Positions 43,853 through 52,709 of a stretch of 64,000 nt of DNA are shown here, piece by piece. Both the position numbers and the translations under genes were made by a program. Source of the stretch: CAWATG01 sp963785035. GTDB lineage: Bacteria > Actinomycetota > Acidimicrobiia > IMCC26256 > CAWATG01. The stretch covers positions 62,001 to 126,000 of the forward strand of contig CAWATG010000005.1 in NCBI GenBank assembly GCA_963785035.1, in the 5' to 3' direction. The notes below the pieces were generated by a model. The model was not told where the DNA came from and searched no databases. It saw only the letters and a list, made by a program, of their open reading frames with translations. Position 1 is the stretch's first letter. Each line of letters opens with the position of its first letter.

Positions 43853-45049
43853 CTACTTCCTCGGGAGTCCCAGCACACGCTCTGCGACCACGTTGCGCTG
43901 GATCTCGTTCGTGCCTGCATAAATCGGGCCGGACAGCGAAAACTCGTAGCCTTTCATCCAATCCGTGTCAGCTCCTGCGACGCCGACGAAGTCATCGCCG
44001 GTGAGCTCTGCCTCGACGCCCAAGATGTCGAGCGCAGTTTCATGAATCCGTACATCGAGCTCGCTCCAGAACAGCTTCACCATGCTGGACTCCGCGCCAC
44101 CGGCTTGTCCCGCCACGCGTTGCGCAACCGTCCAATAGGTGTGCCACCGGTACGCTTCGGCTTCGATCCATATTCGTGCAACTGCATCACGGGCATGCAC
44201 GCTGCGGTCGGAGCGACCTCCCGCATCACCACCAGTGAGGCGCGATCGGTAGAGATCGATCAGACGCGACGCCGCAGCGAGGAATCTTCCGGGGCTGCGC
44301 AACGTCAGACCACGCTCCGAACCCGTCGTCGCCATCGCGACTTCCCATCCTTTGTTCACACCGCCGAGGACATCCTCGTCGCCGACGAACACGTCGTCGA
44401 GGAACACTTCAGCGAAGCCTTCGTCGCCATCGAGACGACCGAAACCGCGAACTGTCACTCCGTCGGCATCGAGCGGGACCAGGAAATAGGTCATACCGCG
44501 GTGACGCTCGGCGTCGGGATCCGTCCGGAACAGTCCGAACATCCGATCACAGAACGCGCCCCTCGTGGTCCAGGTTTTCTGCCCTGTGAGGCGCCAACCC
44601 CCGGCCTGCTCGTCGCGCACGGCACGGCTCGCGATTGCGGCAAGGTCGCTTCCGGCGTTGGGTTCGGACCACCCTTGGCACCACGTGACCTCGCCACATG
44701 CCATCGGGCCGAGGATTCGCTCCTGCTGCTCGGCGGTCCCGAATTCGAAGATGGTTGGCGCCAGCAGAAAGATTCCGTTTTGCGTGACCCTTTGTGGAGC
44801 GCCCGCCCGGTAGTACTCCTCCTCGAAGATCAGCCACTTCACGAGGTCGAGCTCACGTCCGCCGTACCGCTCCGGCCATCCCACAACCGCGAAGCGAGCG
44901 TCGAACAGTGCCCGTTCCCATTCGAGATGGCGAGCGAATCCCTCACGAGTGTCACCGGACTGCAGCGCTGGACGCGGAACGTTCGCCTCCAGCCACGCAC
45001 GTGCTTCGGCGCGGAATGCCTCATCTTCGGCGGAAAAACCCAAGTCCAT
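43853..45049 (-). CDS. Acyl-CoA dehydrogenase, FadE31-like
   Basis: A 398-residue FAD enzyme starting MDLGFSAEDEAFRAEARAWLEANVP, with VVGWPERYGGRELDLVKWLIFEEEYYRAG, the FAD motif WCQGWSEPNAGSDLAAIASRAVRDE, and IYAGTNEIQRNVVAERVLGLPRK at the C-terminus. The residue after IY is Ala, not the Glu of medium-chain enzymes, as in other steroid-type enzymes, whose catalytic base lies elsewhere. AAGGTG precedes ATG 45049. With the short protein that follows it may form an alpha2beta2 complex for ring-derived acyl-CoA. Confidence 0.88.
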   Translation of the reverse strand: MDLGFSAEDEAFRAEARAWLEANVPRPALQSGDTREGFARHLEWERALFDARFAVVGWPERYGGRELDLVKWLIFEEEYYRAGAPQRVTQNGIFLLAPTIFEFGTAEQQERILGPMACGEVTWCQGWSEPNAGSDLAAIASRAVRDEQAGGWRLTGQKTWTTRGAFCDRMFGLFRTDPDAERHRGMTYFLVPLDADGVTVRGFGRLDGDEGFAEVFLDDVFVGDEDVLGGVNKGWEVAMATTGSERGLTLRSPGRFLAAASRLIDLYRSRLTGGDAGGRSDRSVHARDAVARIWIEAEAYRWHTYWTVAQRVAGQAGGAESSMVKLFWSELDVRIHETALDILGVEAELTGDDFVGVAGADTDWMKGYEFSLSGPIYAGTNEIQRNVVAERVLGLPRK

Positions 45050-45089
45050 GGCGTTCACCTTGTTGTTCCAATGTTGCCGAGATTCGTTT

Positions 45090-46302
45090 TCACCTGCGGA
45101 CGATGACCGAAGATCCGTGGCCGAAGAGACCCTGGTTGATGGACATCCCGACGATCGCATTCTCGACCTGACGGCCTTCTGCCTCGCCCCGCAACTGCCA
45201 GGTCATTTCACACACCTGCGCGAGTGCCTGGGCCGGAACCGCCTCGCCGAAACACGCGAGGCCGCCGCTTGGATTCACCGGAATGCGTCCACCGATGCAC
45301 GTGTCGCCGTCGTTGATGAGCCGTTCGGCCTCACCGGGAGCGCAGAGCCCAAGGTGTTCGTACCAGTCCAACTCGAGGGCGGTCGAGAGGTCATAGACCT
45401 CTGCGAGGGAGAGGTCGCTTGGGCCCACACCCGCTTCGGCGTAGCAACCCGCGGCGATCGAGTCCTTGAAACCGAGCTGTGCAGGCGTATCGGAGGCAGA
45501 GGAGTCCGAGGCGAAGTTCGGCATTTCAATGATCGGATTGGGATAGCTCGGTGTAACGGTCGAGATACCGGCGACCCTCACCAACGGAATCGAGGAGGCG
45601 CCGACGCGACGGCGATGCCGCGGCTGCAAACTCCATGCTCGAGACCACGAGTGCTGCCGCGCCGTCCGATGTCGCGCAGATATCGAGTAAACGCAGGGGA
45701 TCTGCAACGGTCGGCGAGGACATCACCTCGTCTTCGGTGACGGCCTTGCGATATCGCGCATACGGGTTGTGCAGACCATGGGCCGCGTTCTTGACTTTGA
45801 CCTTGGCGAAGTCCGCTGATGTCGCGCCGAAACAGTCCATCCGCCGGCGGGCGTAGAGCGCGAAGTAGGTGGGGTTGGTTGCACCAAGGAGGCGGAAACG
45901 CAGCCAGTCCGGGTCGTCACCGCGTTCGCCTTTCGTCGGTGCCAGAAATCCCTTCGGCGTCGTGTCCGCTCCGATCACCAACGCCACGTCACATACTCCC
46001 GCGAGAATCTGTGCTCGCGCAGTCGAAAGAGCGGTCGCACCTGATGCGCAGGCCGCGTACGACGATGCAACCTGCGCCCCCTGCCAACCCAACGCCTGTG
46101 CGAATGTCGCCCCAGCCACGTAACCGGGATATCCGTTGCGCATCGTGTCGGCGCCGGAGACGAATTGGATCTCGCGCCAGGCAACGCCGGCGTCAGCAAG
46201 CGCCGCACGCGCTGCGACAACGCCATACTCGACGAAGTTGCGACCCCATTTACCCCACGGGTGCATGCCCGCTCCGAGGATCGCGATCTCGGGAATCGTC
46301 AT
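45090..46302 (-). CDS. Lipid-transfer-type thiolase/aldolase (Ltp), one frameshift
   Basis: Ltp proteins are thiolase-fold enzymes that, with a DUF35 partner, cleave steroid side-chain or ring CoA esters by retro-aldol reaction. The first part begins MTIPEIAILGAGMHPWGKWGRNFVEYG and has SSYAACASGATALSTARAQI and LLDICATSDGAAALVVSS. The second part (VRVAGISTVTPSYPNPI, LAEVYDLSTALELDWYEHLGL, VNPSGGLACFGEAVPAQALAQVCEM, ending GHGSSVIVRR) is in another frame. A one-base insertion near 45600-45625 separates them. Corrected length 403 residues, the family norm. The start overlaps the DUF35 stop (ATGA). Confidence 0.85.
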
Positions 46303-46736
46303 GACGACGCCCCCGTCGGCTTCCATTTCCAGATCATGTACTCGTGTTCGTCGTCGGAATAGAGCGGCTCCACCACGAGTTCCACCTCTGTTCCGACCGC
46401 GACGGTCGCAGGATCCACGCCGTCGGCAAGTTGGCCGAGCACGACCATCTGTTCCACTTCGAGCATCACCGCAAGCACCGAATACGGAACGAAGGGGTCC
46501 GGCGCCATGTACGGCTCTGGTGGCGAATAGTGGTTCGTCGTGTACGACCAGACGGCGCCACGCCGACTGAGCAACACATCTTCTCGGTCCTCGCCGGGCG
46601 CGTCCGGATTCGCCGAGACTGCCAAAGCCCTCGGAAAGAAATAGCTTCCCGATGTGATACCCCGACTGCCAATGAGCTGCGGCTCTGCGCTGTCTGTGAA
46701 CCAACCCTCGACGGCGGGCACCCGAACCTTGGCCAT
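46299..46736 (-). CDS. DUF35 OB-fold partner of Ltp
   Basis: A 145-residue DUF35 protein. A short N-terminal helical part (VRVPAVEGWF, LIGSRGITSGSYFFPRALAVS) precedes an OB fold (VLLSRRGAVWSYTTNHYSPPEP, YSVLAVMLEVEQMVVLGQLADG, LYSDDEHEYMIWKWKPTG). The usual four-Cys zinc ribbon is not visible (only PRALAVS), so it may lack the metal. DUF35 proteins bind the neighbouring Ltp and channel the CoA ester. It overlaps ltp by 4 bases and ipdC by 1. Confidence 0.84.
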   Translation of the reverse strand: MAKVRVPAVEGWFTDSAEPQLIGSRGITSGSYFFPRALAVSANPDAPGEDREDVLLSRRGAVWSYTTNHYSPPEPYMAPDPFVPYSVLAVMLEVEQMVVLGQLADGVDPATVAVGTEVELVVEPLYSDDEHEYMIWKWKPTGASS

Positions 46737-47818
46737 TACGCAACCCCTTCCTGATCCGCGCACAGCAGGGCCAGTGACTGCTGCGCCTCGCCCATGATTC
46801 TGCCGATGAGCTCCGCGACAGTCGGTAGATCGTCGATGACGCCGACAACCTGACCACTTGCCATCACGCCCGATTCGACGTTGCCTTCGACCAGCGCCGC
46901 CTTGAGCAACATCGGAGTGTTCGCAGCCATCAGTACCGATGCCCAACTCGAGTCCTGGCTTCGCTTCATCGCGCGACCCTCACGAAGCATGGACATCCAC
47001 GACCTGCCGAGCAGCTTCTTGAACCGCGCCGCATTGATGAGCGCCCGTGGCAGGCTCGCGAACTTCGGCGTTGATTCGAGGCTCTCCACCAGCGCAGTTC
47101 GCAACACGCGGTGCGGCACACCATCGACGCGGGTCGTCACGACCGTATCCGTCAAGCCTTTGGCCAAATAGAGCGCCTTGACCGCTTCTGGAACTGTGCT
47201 CTCCTGGGTCAGGAGAAACCTGGTGCCCATAGCGACGCCCTCAGCGCCGTAGGCGAGCGCCGCCACCAATCCCTGTCCACTGAAGAAGCCGCCTGCTGCG
47301 ATCACCGGAATGTCCACCGCGGCGCACACCTGCGGAAGCAGGAGCGTCGTGGGGACCGCACCGGTGTGGCCACCACCCTCGCCGCCTTGCACGATGACAG
47401 CGTCGACCCCCCACGCGGCGACCTTTTCGGCATGGCGCTTTGCGCCGATCGACGGGACGACGACGACACCGGAGTCCTTCAGCCTCTTGATGAGCAGCTC
47501 GCTCGGCGCGAGCGCAAAGGATGCGACCTTGACGCCCTCGGAAATCAGAAGATCAATTCTCTCCCGGGCATCGGGGGCATCGGCGCGAAGGTTCACACCA
47601 AAGGGCTTGGCAGTCCGTTCCTTGACGGCGCGCACCGCTGCGACCAGCTCGGGATACTGCATCGTCGCAGAAGCAAGAATGCCCAAACCGCCGGCTTCGC
47701 TCGTTGCTGCAACAAGGCGCGCACCCGCAACCCAGCCCATGCCGGTCTGCACAATCGGATACTCGATGCCGAACAGGTCGCAGACTCTGGTGTGAAGAAC
47801 AGGCGCCCGACTGCTCAC
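46736..47818 (-). CDS. ipdC: IpdC-like flavin reductase of steroid ring degradation
   Basis: A 360-residue protein of the nitronate monooxygenase/enoyl reductase (TIM barrel, FMN) family. LHTRVCDLFGIEYPIVQTGMGWVAGARLVAATSEAGGLGILAS, KPFGVNLRAD, DAVIVQGGEGGGHTGAVPTTLLLPQV, IPVIAAGGFFSGQGLVAALAYGAEGVAMGTRFLLTQES. In mycobacteria the homologue beside ipdAB (Rv3553) reduces or isomerises a hydroxylated indane-CoA together with IpdF. Position between ipdB and the DUF35-ltp pair supports this assignment over generic nitronate oxidation. It starts with GTG overlapping ipdB by 4 bases. Confidence 0.88.
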   Translation of the reverse strand: MSSRAPVLHTRVCDLFGIEYPIVQTGMGWVAGARLVAATSEAGGLGILASATMQYPELVAAVRAVKERTAKPFGVNLRADAPDARERIDLLISEGVKVASFALAPSELLIKRLKDSGVVVVPSIGAKRHAEKVAAWGVDAVIVQGGEGGGHTGAVPTTLLLPQVCAAVDIPVIAAGGFFSGQGLVAALAYGAEGVAMGTRFLLTQESTVPEAVKALYLAKGLTDTVVTTRVDGVPHRVLRTALVESLESTPKFASLPRALINAARFKKLLGRSWMSMLREGRAMKRSQDSSWASVLMAANTPMLLKAALVEGNVESGVMASGQVVGVIDDLPTVAELIGRIMGEAQQSLALLCADQEGVA

Positions 47819-48609
47819 GCTCGCGGAACCTCGCGCTCGCGCAGCGACTTCGGATCGACTGCAGCGATGATCGCACGTTCCGCGGCGGTGGGTGGTCGTG
47901 ATACCTCCACCCTCGCAGGAATGACGAGCTCGAATCCCGTCGCGGCGACGACTTCGTCAACGGTCACCCCTGGATGCACGCTGCGGAGCCGCATCCGGTG
48001 ATCAGGGGTCGCGAAGTCGATGACGCACAAGTTGGTGACAACGCAGCGGATCTCATGAAATCGACCAGCTGCACCAAGCTTCGCTGCCCGGTCGTATCCG
48101 ACTCCGCACACGATGTCGACGGTAGGCACGAACACCTTTGGCGAATGGTTGGGAATCCAGTAGCTCGTCGCGTGATTGATCGTGTTGCCGGGAGCGCCAC
48201 GAAACCCGAGTAGCTGCGCCTTGACCTTTTCGGGTGTGCCGATGAACGAAAAGTTCTGATTACCGAATGGATCAATCTGCGATGCGCCCATGATGACGTG
48301 CCGGCGTCCCGACCACACCACATCGAACATCGTCCGATATGGATTCCAGGAACCAACGGTCTTCTTGACATCGTCGCTGTCGGCATCATCGACCCCAACT
48401 GGCATTGGGTTCTCAACGAGCAGCGCCTCACCGTCAGTCATCACCAGTGCCGGCTCGAAGCTCTCGCGTGCAAGGCGTCCACCGATCATGGGGATGGTGC
48501 CAATCGGGTTTGCCAGGATCTCACCATCGCCGCGAAAGCACTCGGCAATGGCTATGACACACACCTCCGCGCGGCTTGCCTCCTCGGCGTCGGCGCTTGT
48601 CGTGCTCAT
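47815..48609 (-). CDS. ipdB: Steroid ring-opening CoA-transferase-family hydrolase, beta subunit
   Basis: IpdA and IpdB together open the last steroid ring by hydrolysing COCHEA-CoA. This 264-residue beta subunit starts MSTTSADAEE at ATG 48609, has RVCVIAIAECFRGDGEILANPIGTIPMIGGRLARESFEP-type coenzyme A transferase features (about 10-45), MGASQIDPFGNQNFSFIG and LLGFRGAPGNTINHATSYWIPNHSPKVFV. It overlaps ipdA (ATGA) and ipdC by 4 bases each, so the three are translationally coupled. Confidence 0.92.
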   Translation of the reverse strand: MSTTSADAEEASRAEVCVIAIAECFRGDGEILANPIGTIPMIGGRLARESFEPALVMTDGEALLVENPMPVGVDDADSDDVKKTVGSWNPYRTMFDVVWSGRRHVIMGASQIDPFGNQNFSFIGTPEKVKAQLLGFRGAPGNTINHATSYWIPNHSPKVFVPTVDIVCGVGYDRAAKLGAAGRFHEIRCVVTNLCVIDFATPDHRMRLRSVHPGVTVDEVVAATGFELVIPARVEVSRPPTAAERAIIAAVDPKSLREREVPRA

Positions 48610-49451
48610 CGGCCGATCACCTTCCGATACTCGTCGTGCGATTCGAGATCCAGGTACTTCGTCTTGAACGCGTCCCATGCATCGTCGCTCTTGGCGCTCG
48701 CTGCGTACTCGCGCTGGAACACCTCATCTCGGGGATAGTCGGGAATGCATTCGGTGAAGTGCGCTCCGCTGGGGGCGATGACGACGCCGTCGGTCATCAG
48801 ACGGTTGATGCGAAGTGACTGCGGCGGACCGTTTCGCAAGAGATCATCGGTGTCGACCACTTCTTCGACGGACATGAACCGCTTCTTTGCAGCAAGACAC
48901 ATGAGGTCATCGAAGTACGGGTCGACGTTGAGGTACTGGCCATTGCCTCCTGCATCACCACGGTGCATATGGATCAATGCCGCATCGAGCTCGAATGCGG
49001 GCATCGCCACGAGCTCCTCATCGGAGTACGGCGACTGCACCGTCGCCAGCTCTGGGTAAAGGCGAAATACGTCTGATCCCAGCCCCACACGCGTCGGGAG
49101 AAACGGCACACGCCAGGCTGCTGCCTGCAAACCCAACAGGAACATCCCCTCGTCGAGCTCGCGCGTCTCGATCGTTCCCGCCTCACGTGCTGCGCGGAAG
49201 TGGGGCTCGAGCGGGATCGAATCAAGCGATACAAACGCGAAGACGACGCGCTTGACCTTCCCGTACTTGCACAACAGCCCCACATCCGGCCCGCCATAGC
49301 TCACGATCGTGAGGTCCTTGAGCTTCGATCGCAGCAACGCACGCACCAGGCTCATCGGTTTGCGTCGCGAGCCCCAACCGCCAATCCCGATCGTCATCCC
49401 ATCGTCGAGCTCAGCTATCACATCTGCTTCGGTCACGATTTTGTCGATCAC
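48606..49451 (-). CDS. ipdA: Steroid ring-opening CoA-transferase-family hydrolase, alpha subunit
   Basis: Alpha subunit of IpdAB, 281 residues. MTIGIGGWGSRRKPMSLVRALLRSKLKDLTIVSYGGPDVGLLCKYGKVKRVVFAFVSLD is the class I CoA-transferase alpha pattern, followed by GMFLLGLQAAAWRVPFLPTRVGLGSDVF and ALIHMHRGDAGGNGQYLNVDPYFDDLMC. Directly coupled to ipdB by an ATGA overlap and to echA20 upstream by another, as in Mycobacterium (Rv3550-Rv3553). Confidence 0.93.
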   Translation of the reverse strand: MIDKIVTEADVIAELDDGMTIGIGGWGSRRKPMSLVRALLRSKLKDLTIVSYGGPDVGLLCKYGKVKRVVFAFVSLDSIPLEPHFRAAREAGTIETRELDEGMFLLGLQAAAWRVPFLPTRVGLGSDVFRLYPELATVQSPYSDEELVAMPAFELDAALIHMHRGDAGGNGQYLNVDPYFDDLMCLAAKKRFMSVEEVVDTDDLLRNGPPQSLRINRLMTDGVVIAPSGAHFTECIPDYPRDEVFQREYAASAKSDDAWDAFKTKYLDLESHDEYRKVIGR

Positions 49452-50206
49452 AGGGCGGACTTCCGTCCACGGTCGACGAACGCGTCGCGAGCTTCGTCGC
49501 TGACCCCCGAGAGATTCAATTCGAATGTGAAACCCTGCTCAAAGCGATACGAGCGCTTCACATCAACAGGATCGATCCCGTTCAGTGACTCCTTCGCCCG
49601 ACGGATGACGTAGCTGTTCTTTGCCGCGATTTTCTCGGCGATGCTGAAGGCCGCCTCTCGTAGTTCCGACCGCGGTACGACCTGCGTGACCGATCCGTAT
49701 CGCAAGAGTTCCTCGGCGAGAATCGGCTCCGCGGTGTACACCATCTCACGCATCTTGTGCTGCGGAACGAGTCGCGCCAGGTGCGTCGCGGCGCCGAGCG
49801 CACCCTGGTTCACCTCGGGCAGCCCGAACCTCGTGCCCTCCGCAGCGACGATGATGTCGGCATTGCCGACGAGACCGATCCCGCCGCCCAGGCAATAGTC
49901 ATGCACCGCCGCGATGACGGGAACCTCGCACTCGTACACAGCCGCAAATGCGGCGTAGCACCCGCGGTTCGCGCCGAGAAGAGCATCGAAACCGTCGGTT
50001 GCCTGCATCTCCTTGATGTCGACGCCGGCGTTGAAGCCCTTGCCCTCGGCACGTATGACCACGACTGATACCCGTTGGTCACGCCCGAGTTCAGTGATGA
50101 CGTCGGCGAGCTCGAACCATCCCGCGACACTGAGCGCATTCACAGGCGGATTGTCCATGACGACCTCCGCGATTCCGCGGCCGTCTACGCCGTGCTTGAT
50201 CGGCAT
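49448..50206 (-). CDS. echA20: Enoyl-CoA hydratase family ring hydrolase
   Basis: A crotonase-fold protein of 252 residues. VNALSVAGWFELADVITEL, IRAEGKGFNAGVDIKEMQ with oxyanion-hole residues, YCLGGGIGLVGNADIIVAAEGTRFGLPEVNQGALGAATHLARL. EchA20 hydrolyses one ring of HIEC-CoA in steroid C/D-ring breakdown, upstream of IpdAB. Its position at the head of echA20-ipdA-ipdB-ipdC matches the mycobacterial order, which supports the name over other crotonases. Confidence 0.9.
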   Translation of the reverse strand: MPIKHGVDGRGIAEVVMDNPPVNALSVAGWFELADVITELGRDQRVSVVVIRAEGKGFNAGVDIKEMQATDGFDALLGANRGCYAAFAAVYECEVPVIAAVHDYCLGGGIGLVGNADIIVAAEGTRFGLPEVNQGALGAATHLARLVPQHKMREMVYTAEPILAEELLRYGSVTQVVPRSELREAAFSIAEKIAAKNSYVIRRAKESLNGIDPVDVKRSYRFEQGFTFELNLSGVSDEARDAFVDRGRKSAL

Positions 50207-50295
50207 TGCTGCTCCCCCACAGGTCGGATAACGCTCGACTCGCGCTCACCCCACAGGCCGAAGACAAAGGCCCCGACCAACACTACGCTAGGACC

Positions 50296-50691
50296 ATGAC
50301 GCGTTCAGCCCTGGAAGCAAGCAAGCTCTCGGCGAAGTACTCGATGGAGCACGAAAAGGAGGCCTGGCTCGCTCTCTACGCCGACGACGCGATCATCATG
50401 GATCCTGTCGGCATCTCGCCGCTTGACCCGACCGGCTTGGGTCACCGAGGCAAGGACGCCATCGCAACGTTCTGGGACAACTCCATCGCCCCAAACACGA
50501 TCGTCTTCAATATCGAACGGAGCTACCCAGCCGGAGACTCATGCGCCAACGTGGTACGCCTCGACACGCAGATCGGCGACACCCCGATCATCGTCGAGTT
50601 CATCGCCGTCTACCGCGTCAATTCCGACGGCTTGATCGCGTCGATGCACGCGTACTGGGAGTTCGACTCGATTCTCGCGCAGCTGGCCTGA
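50296..50691 (+). CDS. SnoaL/ketosteroid isomerase-like protein
   Basis: A 131-residue alpha+beta cone protein of the NTF2-like superfamily: EASKLSAKYSMEHEKEAWLALYADDAIIMDPVG, LGHRGKDAIATFWDNSIAPN, VRLDTQIGDTPIIVEFIAVYRVNSDGLIASMHAYWEFDSI. Such proteins include steroid delta-isomerases, and the steroid gene context makes that plausible, though many SnoaL-like proteins have other roles. It is the only gene of the cluster on the plus strand and lies in the gap between ipdF and echA20, converging on ipdF. Confidence 0.82.
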   Translation: MTRSALEASKLSAKYSMEHEKEAWLALYADDAIIMDPVGISPLDPTGLGHRGKDAIATFWDNSIAPNTIVFNIERSYPAGDSCANVVRLDTQIGDTPIIVEFIAVYRVNSDGLIASMHAYWEFDSILAQLA

Positions 50692-50712
50692 CCGCCAGTC
50701 GGAGACTGCGCA

Positions 50713-51516
50713 TCATGGGTGCTGACTGCTGACCGAGACAACCTCGCCCGTCATGTAGCTCGAGTAGTCGGAAGCCAGAAACACGATCACGTTGGCGATC
50801 TCCCACGGCTCGGCCGGCCGGCCGAACGCCTCGCGACTTGCCAGCTCAGTAAGAAGCTCCTCAGTGGTGACCTTCGCGAGGAATGGGTGCATCGCAAGGC
50901 TCGGAGCGACCGCGTTGACGCGCACGTTGTGCGACGCTCCCTCAACCGCTGCACATCGCGTCAGCGCCATCACGCCGGCCTTCGCTGCCGCGTAGTGCGC
51001 TTGGCCGGCCTGGGCACGCCAACCCAACACCGACGCGTTGTTCACGATCACCCCACCCGTTGCCTGTTGACTCATCGAACGCATTGCCGACCGAGTGCAG
51101 CGAAACGTACCCGTGAGGGTCACGTCCATCACGAGGTTCCATTGCTCGTCGGTCATGTCGACGATATTGGCGGTACCCCCCAGACCTGCGTTGTTCACCA
51201 GCACGTCGATCCGCCCGTGCTTCGCTACGGTCAGCGCCAACAGCCGTTGCACGTCCTCCTCATCGGTCACATTGCAGGGGACCTGCAGTGGTGCCACACC
51301 TCCGAGTACTTGGAGCTTTGCCAGCTCGTCGGCAGCTTCTCCAAGGCGTCGTTCGTGACTGTCGGAGATCACCACGATGGCGCCCTCTTCAACCGCTCGC
51401 TTGGCAGTCGCGAAACCAATACCCGTTCCGGCTGCAGCGGTCACCACGACAACCTTGTCGGCGAGGAGGCCGTGACCTGGCACATAGTCAGGCTGGCGCA
51501 ATGGCTCCGTGTTCAT
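50713..51516 (-). CDS. ipdF: Short-chain dehydrogenase, IpdF-like
   Basis: A 267-residue SDR: KVVVVTAAAGTGIGFATAKRAVEEGAIVVISDSHERRLGEAADELA, RIDVLVNNAGLGGTANIVDMTDEQWNLVMDVTLTGTFRCTRSAM, and the Ser-Tyr-Lys triad in NNASVLGWRAQAGQAHYAAAKAG. In M. tuberculosis ipdF (Rv3559c) lies next to fadE30 (Rv3560c) and oxidises the ring hydroxyl of indane-CoA intermediates. Here the same pair overlaps by 1 base in the same order. The cofactor loop TAAAGTG lacks the usual third Gly. Confidence 0.88.
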   Translation of the reverse strand: MNTEPLRQPDYVPGHGLLADKVVVVTAAAGTGIGFATAKRAVEEGAIVVISDSHERRLGEAADELAKLQVLGGVAPLQVPCNVTDEEDVQRLLALTVAKHGRIDVLVNNAGLGGTANIVDMTDEQWNLVMDVTLTGTFRCTRSAMRSMSQQATGGVIVNNASVLGWRAQAGQAHYAAAKAGVMALTRCAAVEGASHNVRVNAVAPSLAMHPFLAKVTTEELLTELASREAFGRPAEPWEIANVIVFLASDYSSYMTGEVVSVSSQHP

Positions 51517-52697
51517 CACAGGCGAGGCTCCTGGGGAAGACCGAGGATCCGCTCCCCGATGATGTTGCGCTGGATTTCGTTTGATCCGCCATAGATCGTG
51601 TCCGCACGCGTAAAGAGAAAGAGTGCCTGTTGGCGCGTCAACTCGTATGGATCGTCGGAACCGATTTCCGACCATGCGCCGAGCACGTCCATTGCGAGAC
51701 GTCCTAAGTCTCGATGCACCGTCGCCCAATACAACTTCGAAATCGCGGTGAGCTCGGTGAGATCACCGCGCTCCATGCCGGCATGGCATCGCAGCGCGTT
51801 GTAGCGCATGACACGCAGCCGTATCCACGCGCCGGCAAGCCGCTGGCGACCTACCGGATCGCCCGCCACGCCGTTGGCTCGCGCGATGTCGAGAATCTCA
51901 TGGAGTTCGTTCATGAACCCGAGTTGTTGACCGAGTGTGAGCGCGCCGCGCTCGAAGGCGAGCGTTCCCATTGCGACACGCCATCCGCCATCAACCTCTC
52001 CAACGACGTTGTCGCTCGCGGTCCTCGCTCCATCGAAGAACACCTCGAAGAACTCCGCGGTCTTGGTCAGTTGGAGAATCGGGCGGACCTCGATCCCACT
52101 CTGGTGCATCGGCACCAACAGATAGGAGATGCCCCGATGCTTCGCTGCCGAAGGATTGGTCCGTGCGAGAACGAAACACCAGTGCGCCCAGTTCGCCAAC
52201 GACGTCCAGATCTTCTGGCCGTCGATGACCCATTCATCGCCGTCGAGGCGCGCCCGTGTCGCGATATTCGCAAGGTCAGAACCGGCGTCGGGTTCCGAGT
52301 AGCCCTGGCACCACTGTTCGGCGCCTGAAGCGATCTCCGGAAGGAACCGGCGCTTCTGCTGCTCGCTGCCGAAATGCAGAATCGTCGGGCCGATCAGTCC
52401 TTCGCCGATGAGACCAACGCGTCCCGGACCCCCAGCACGCGCGTACTCTTCGTAGAAGATCATCTGTTGCGAGAGCGGAAGACCACGACCGCCGTACTCG
52501 GTTGGCCATCCGACACAGGTCCATCCGCTGGACCCGAGGTGTCGTTCCCAGGCGAGCCGCTCCTCATAGAACATGTGCTCGTCGCCAGGTCCGCCGCGTC
52601 CGCGAATCATCGAAAAATCGCCGCGAAGGTTTTTATCCAGCCAACCGCGCACCTCAGCCCGAAACGTTTTGTCCTCAGCCGCGTCATCCAGATCCAT
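51516..52697 (-). CDS. fadE30: Acyl-CoA dehydrogenase, FadE30-like
   Basis: A 393-residue FAD enzyme. FRAEVRGWLDKNLRGDF, WTCVGWPTEYGGRGLPLSQQMIFYEEYARAGGP, WCQGYSEPDAGSDLANIATRARLDGDEWVIDGQKIWTSLANWAHWC, and IYGGSNEIQRNIIGERILGLPQE. Gly replaces the Glu of YEGT, as in other steroid acyl-CoA dehydrogenases. FadE30 oxidises HIP-CoA after FadD3 activation. Linked with IpdF by a 1-base overlap. Start ATG 52697; a palindrome lies 12 bases upstream. FadD3 and the KstR2 repressor are not in the window. Confidence 0.9.
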   Translation of the reverse strand: MDLDDAAEDKTFRAEVRGWLDKNLRGDFSMIRGRGGPGDEHMFYEERLAWERHLGSSGWTCVGWPTEYGGRGLPLSQQMIFYEEYARAGGPGRVGLIGEGLIGPTILHFGSEQQKRRFLPEIASGAEQWCQGYSEPDAGSDLANIATRARLDGDEWVIDGQKIWTSLANWAHWCFVLARTNPSAAKHRGISYLLVPMHQSGIEVRPILQLTKTAEFFEVFFDGARTASDNVVGEVDGGWRVAMGTLAFERGALTLGQQLGFMNELHEILDIARANGVAGDPVGRQRLAGAWIRLRVMRYNALRCHAGMERGDLTELTAISKLYWATVHRDLGRLAMDVLGAWSEIGSDDPYELTRQQALFLFTRADTIYGGSNEIQRNIIGERILGLPQEPRL

Positions 52698-52709
52698 GGG
52701 TGCTGAATC

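Noticed and set aside
43835..45106. A 423-codon plus-strand frame across the acyl-CoA dehydrogenase
   Set aside because: The minus-strand enzyme has all family motifs; the plus-strand frame is a shadow.
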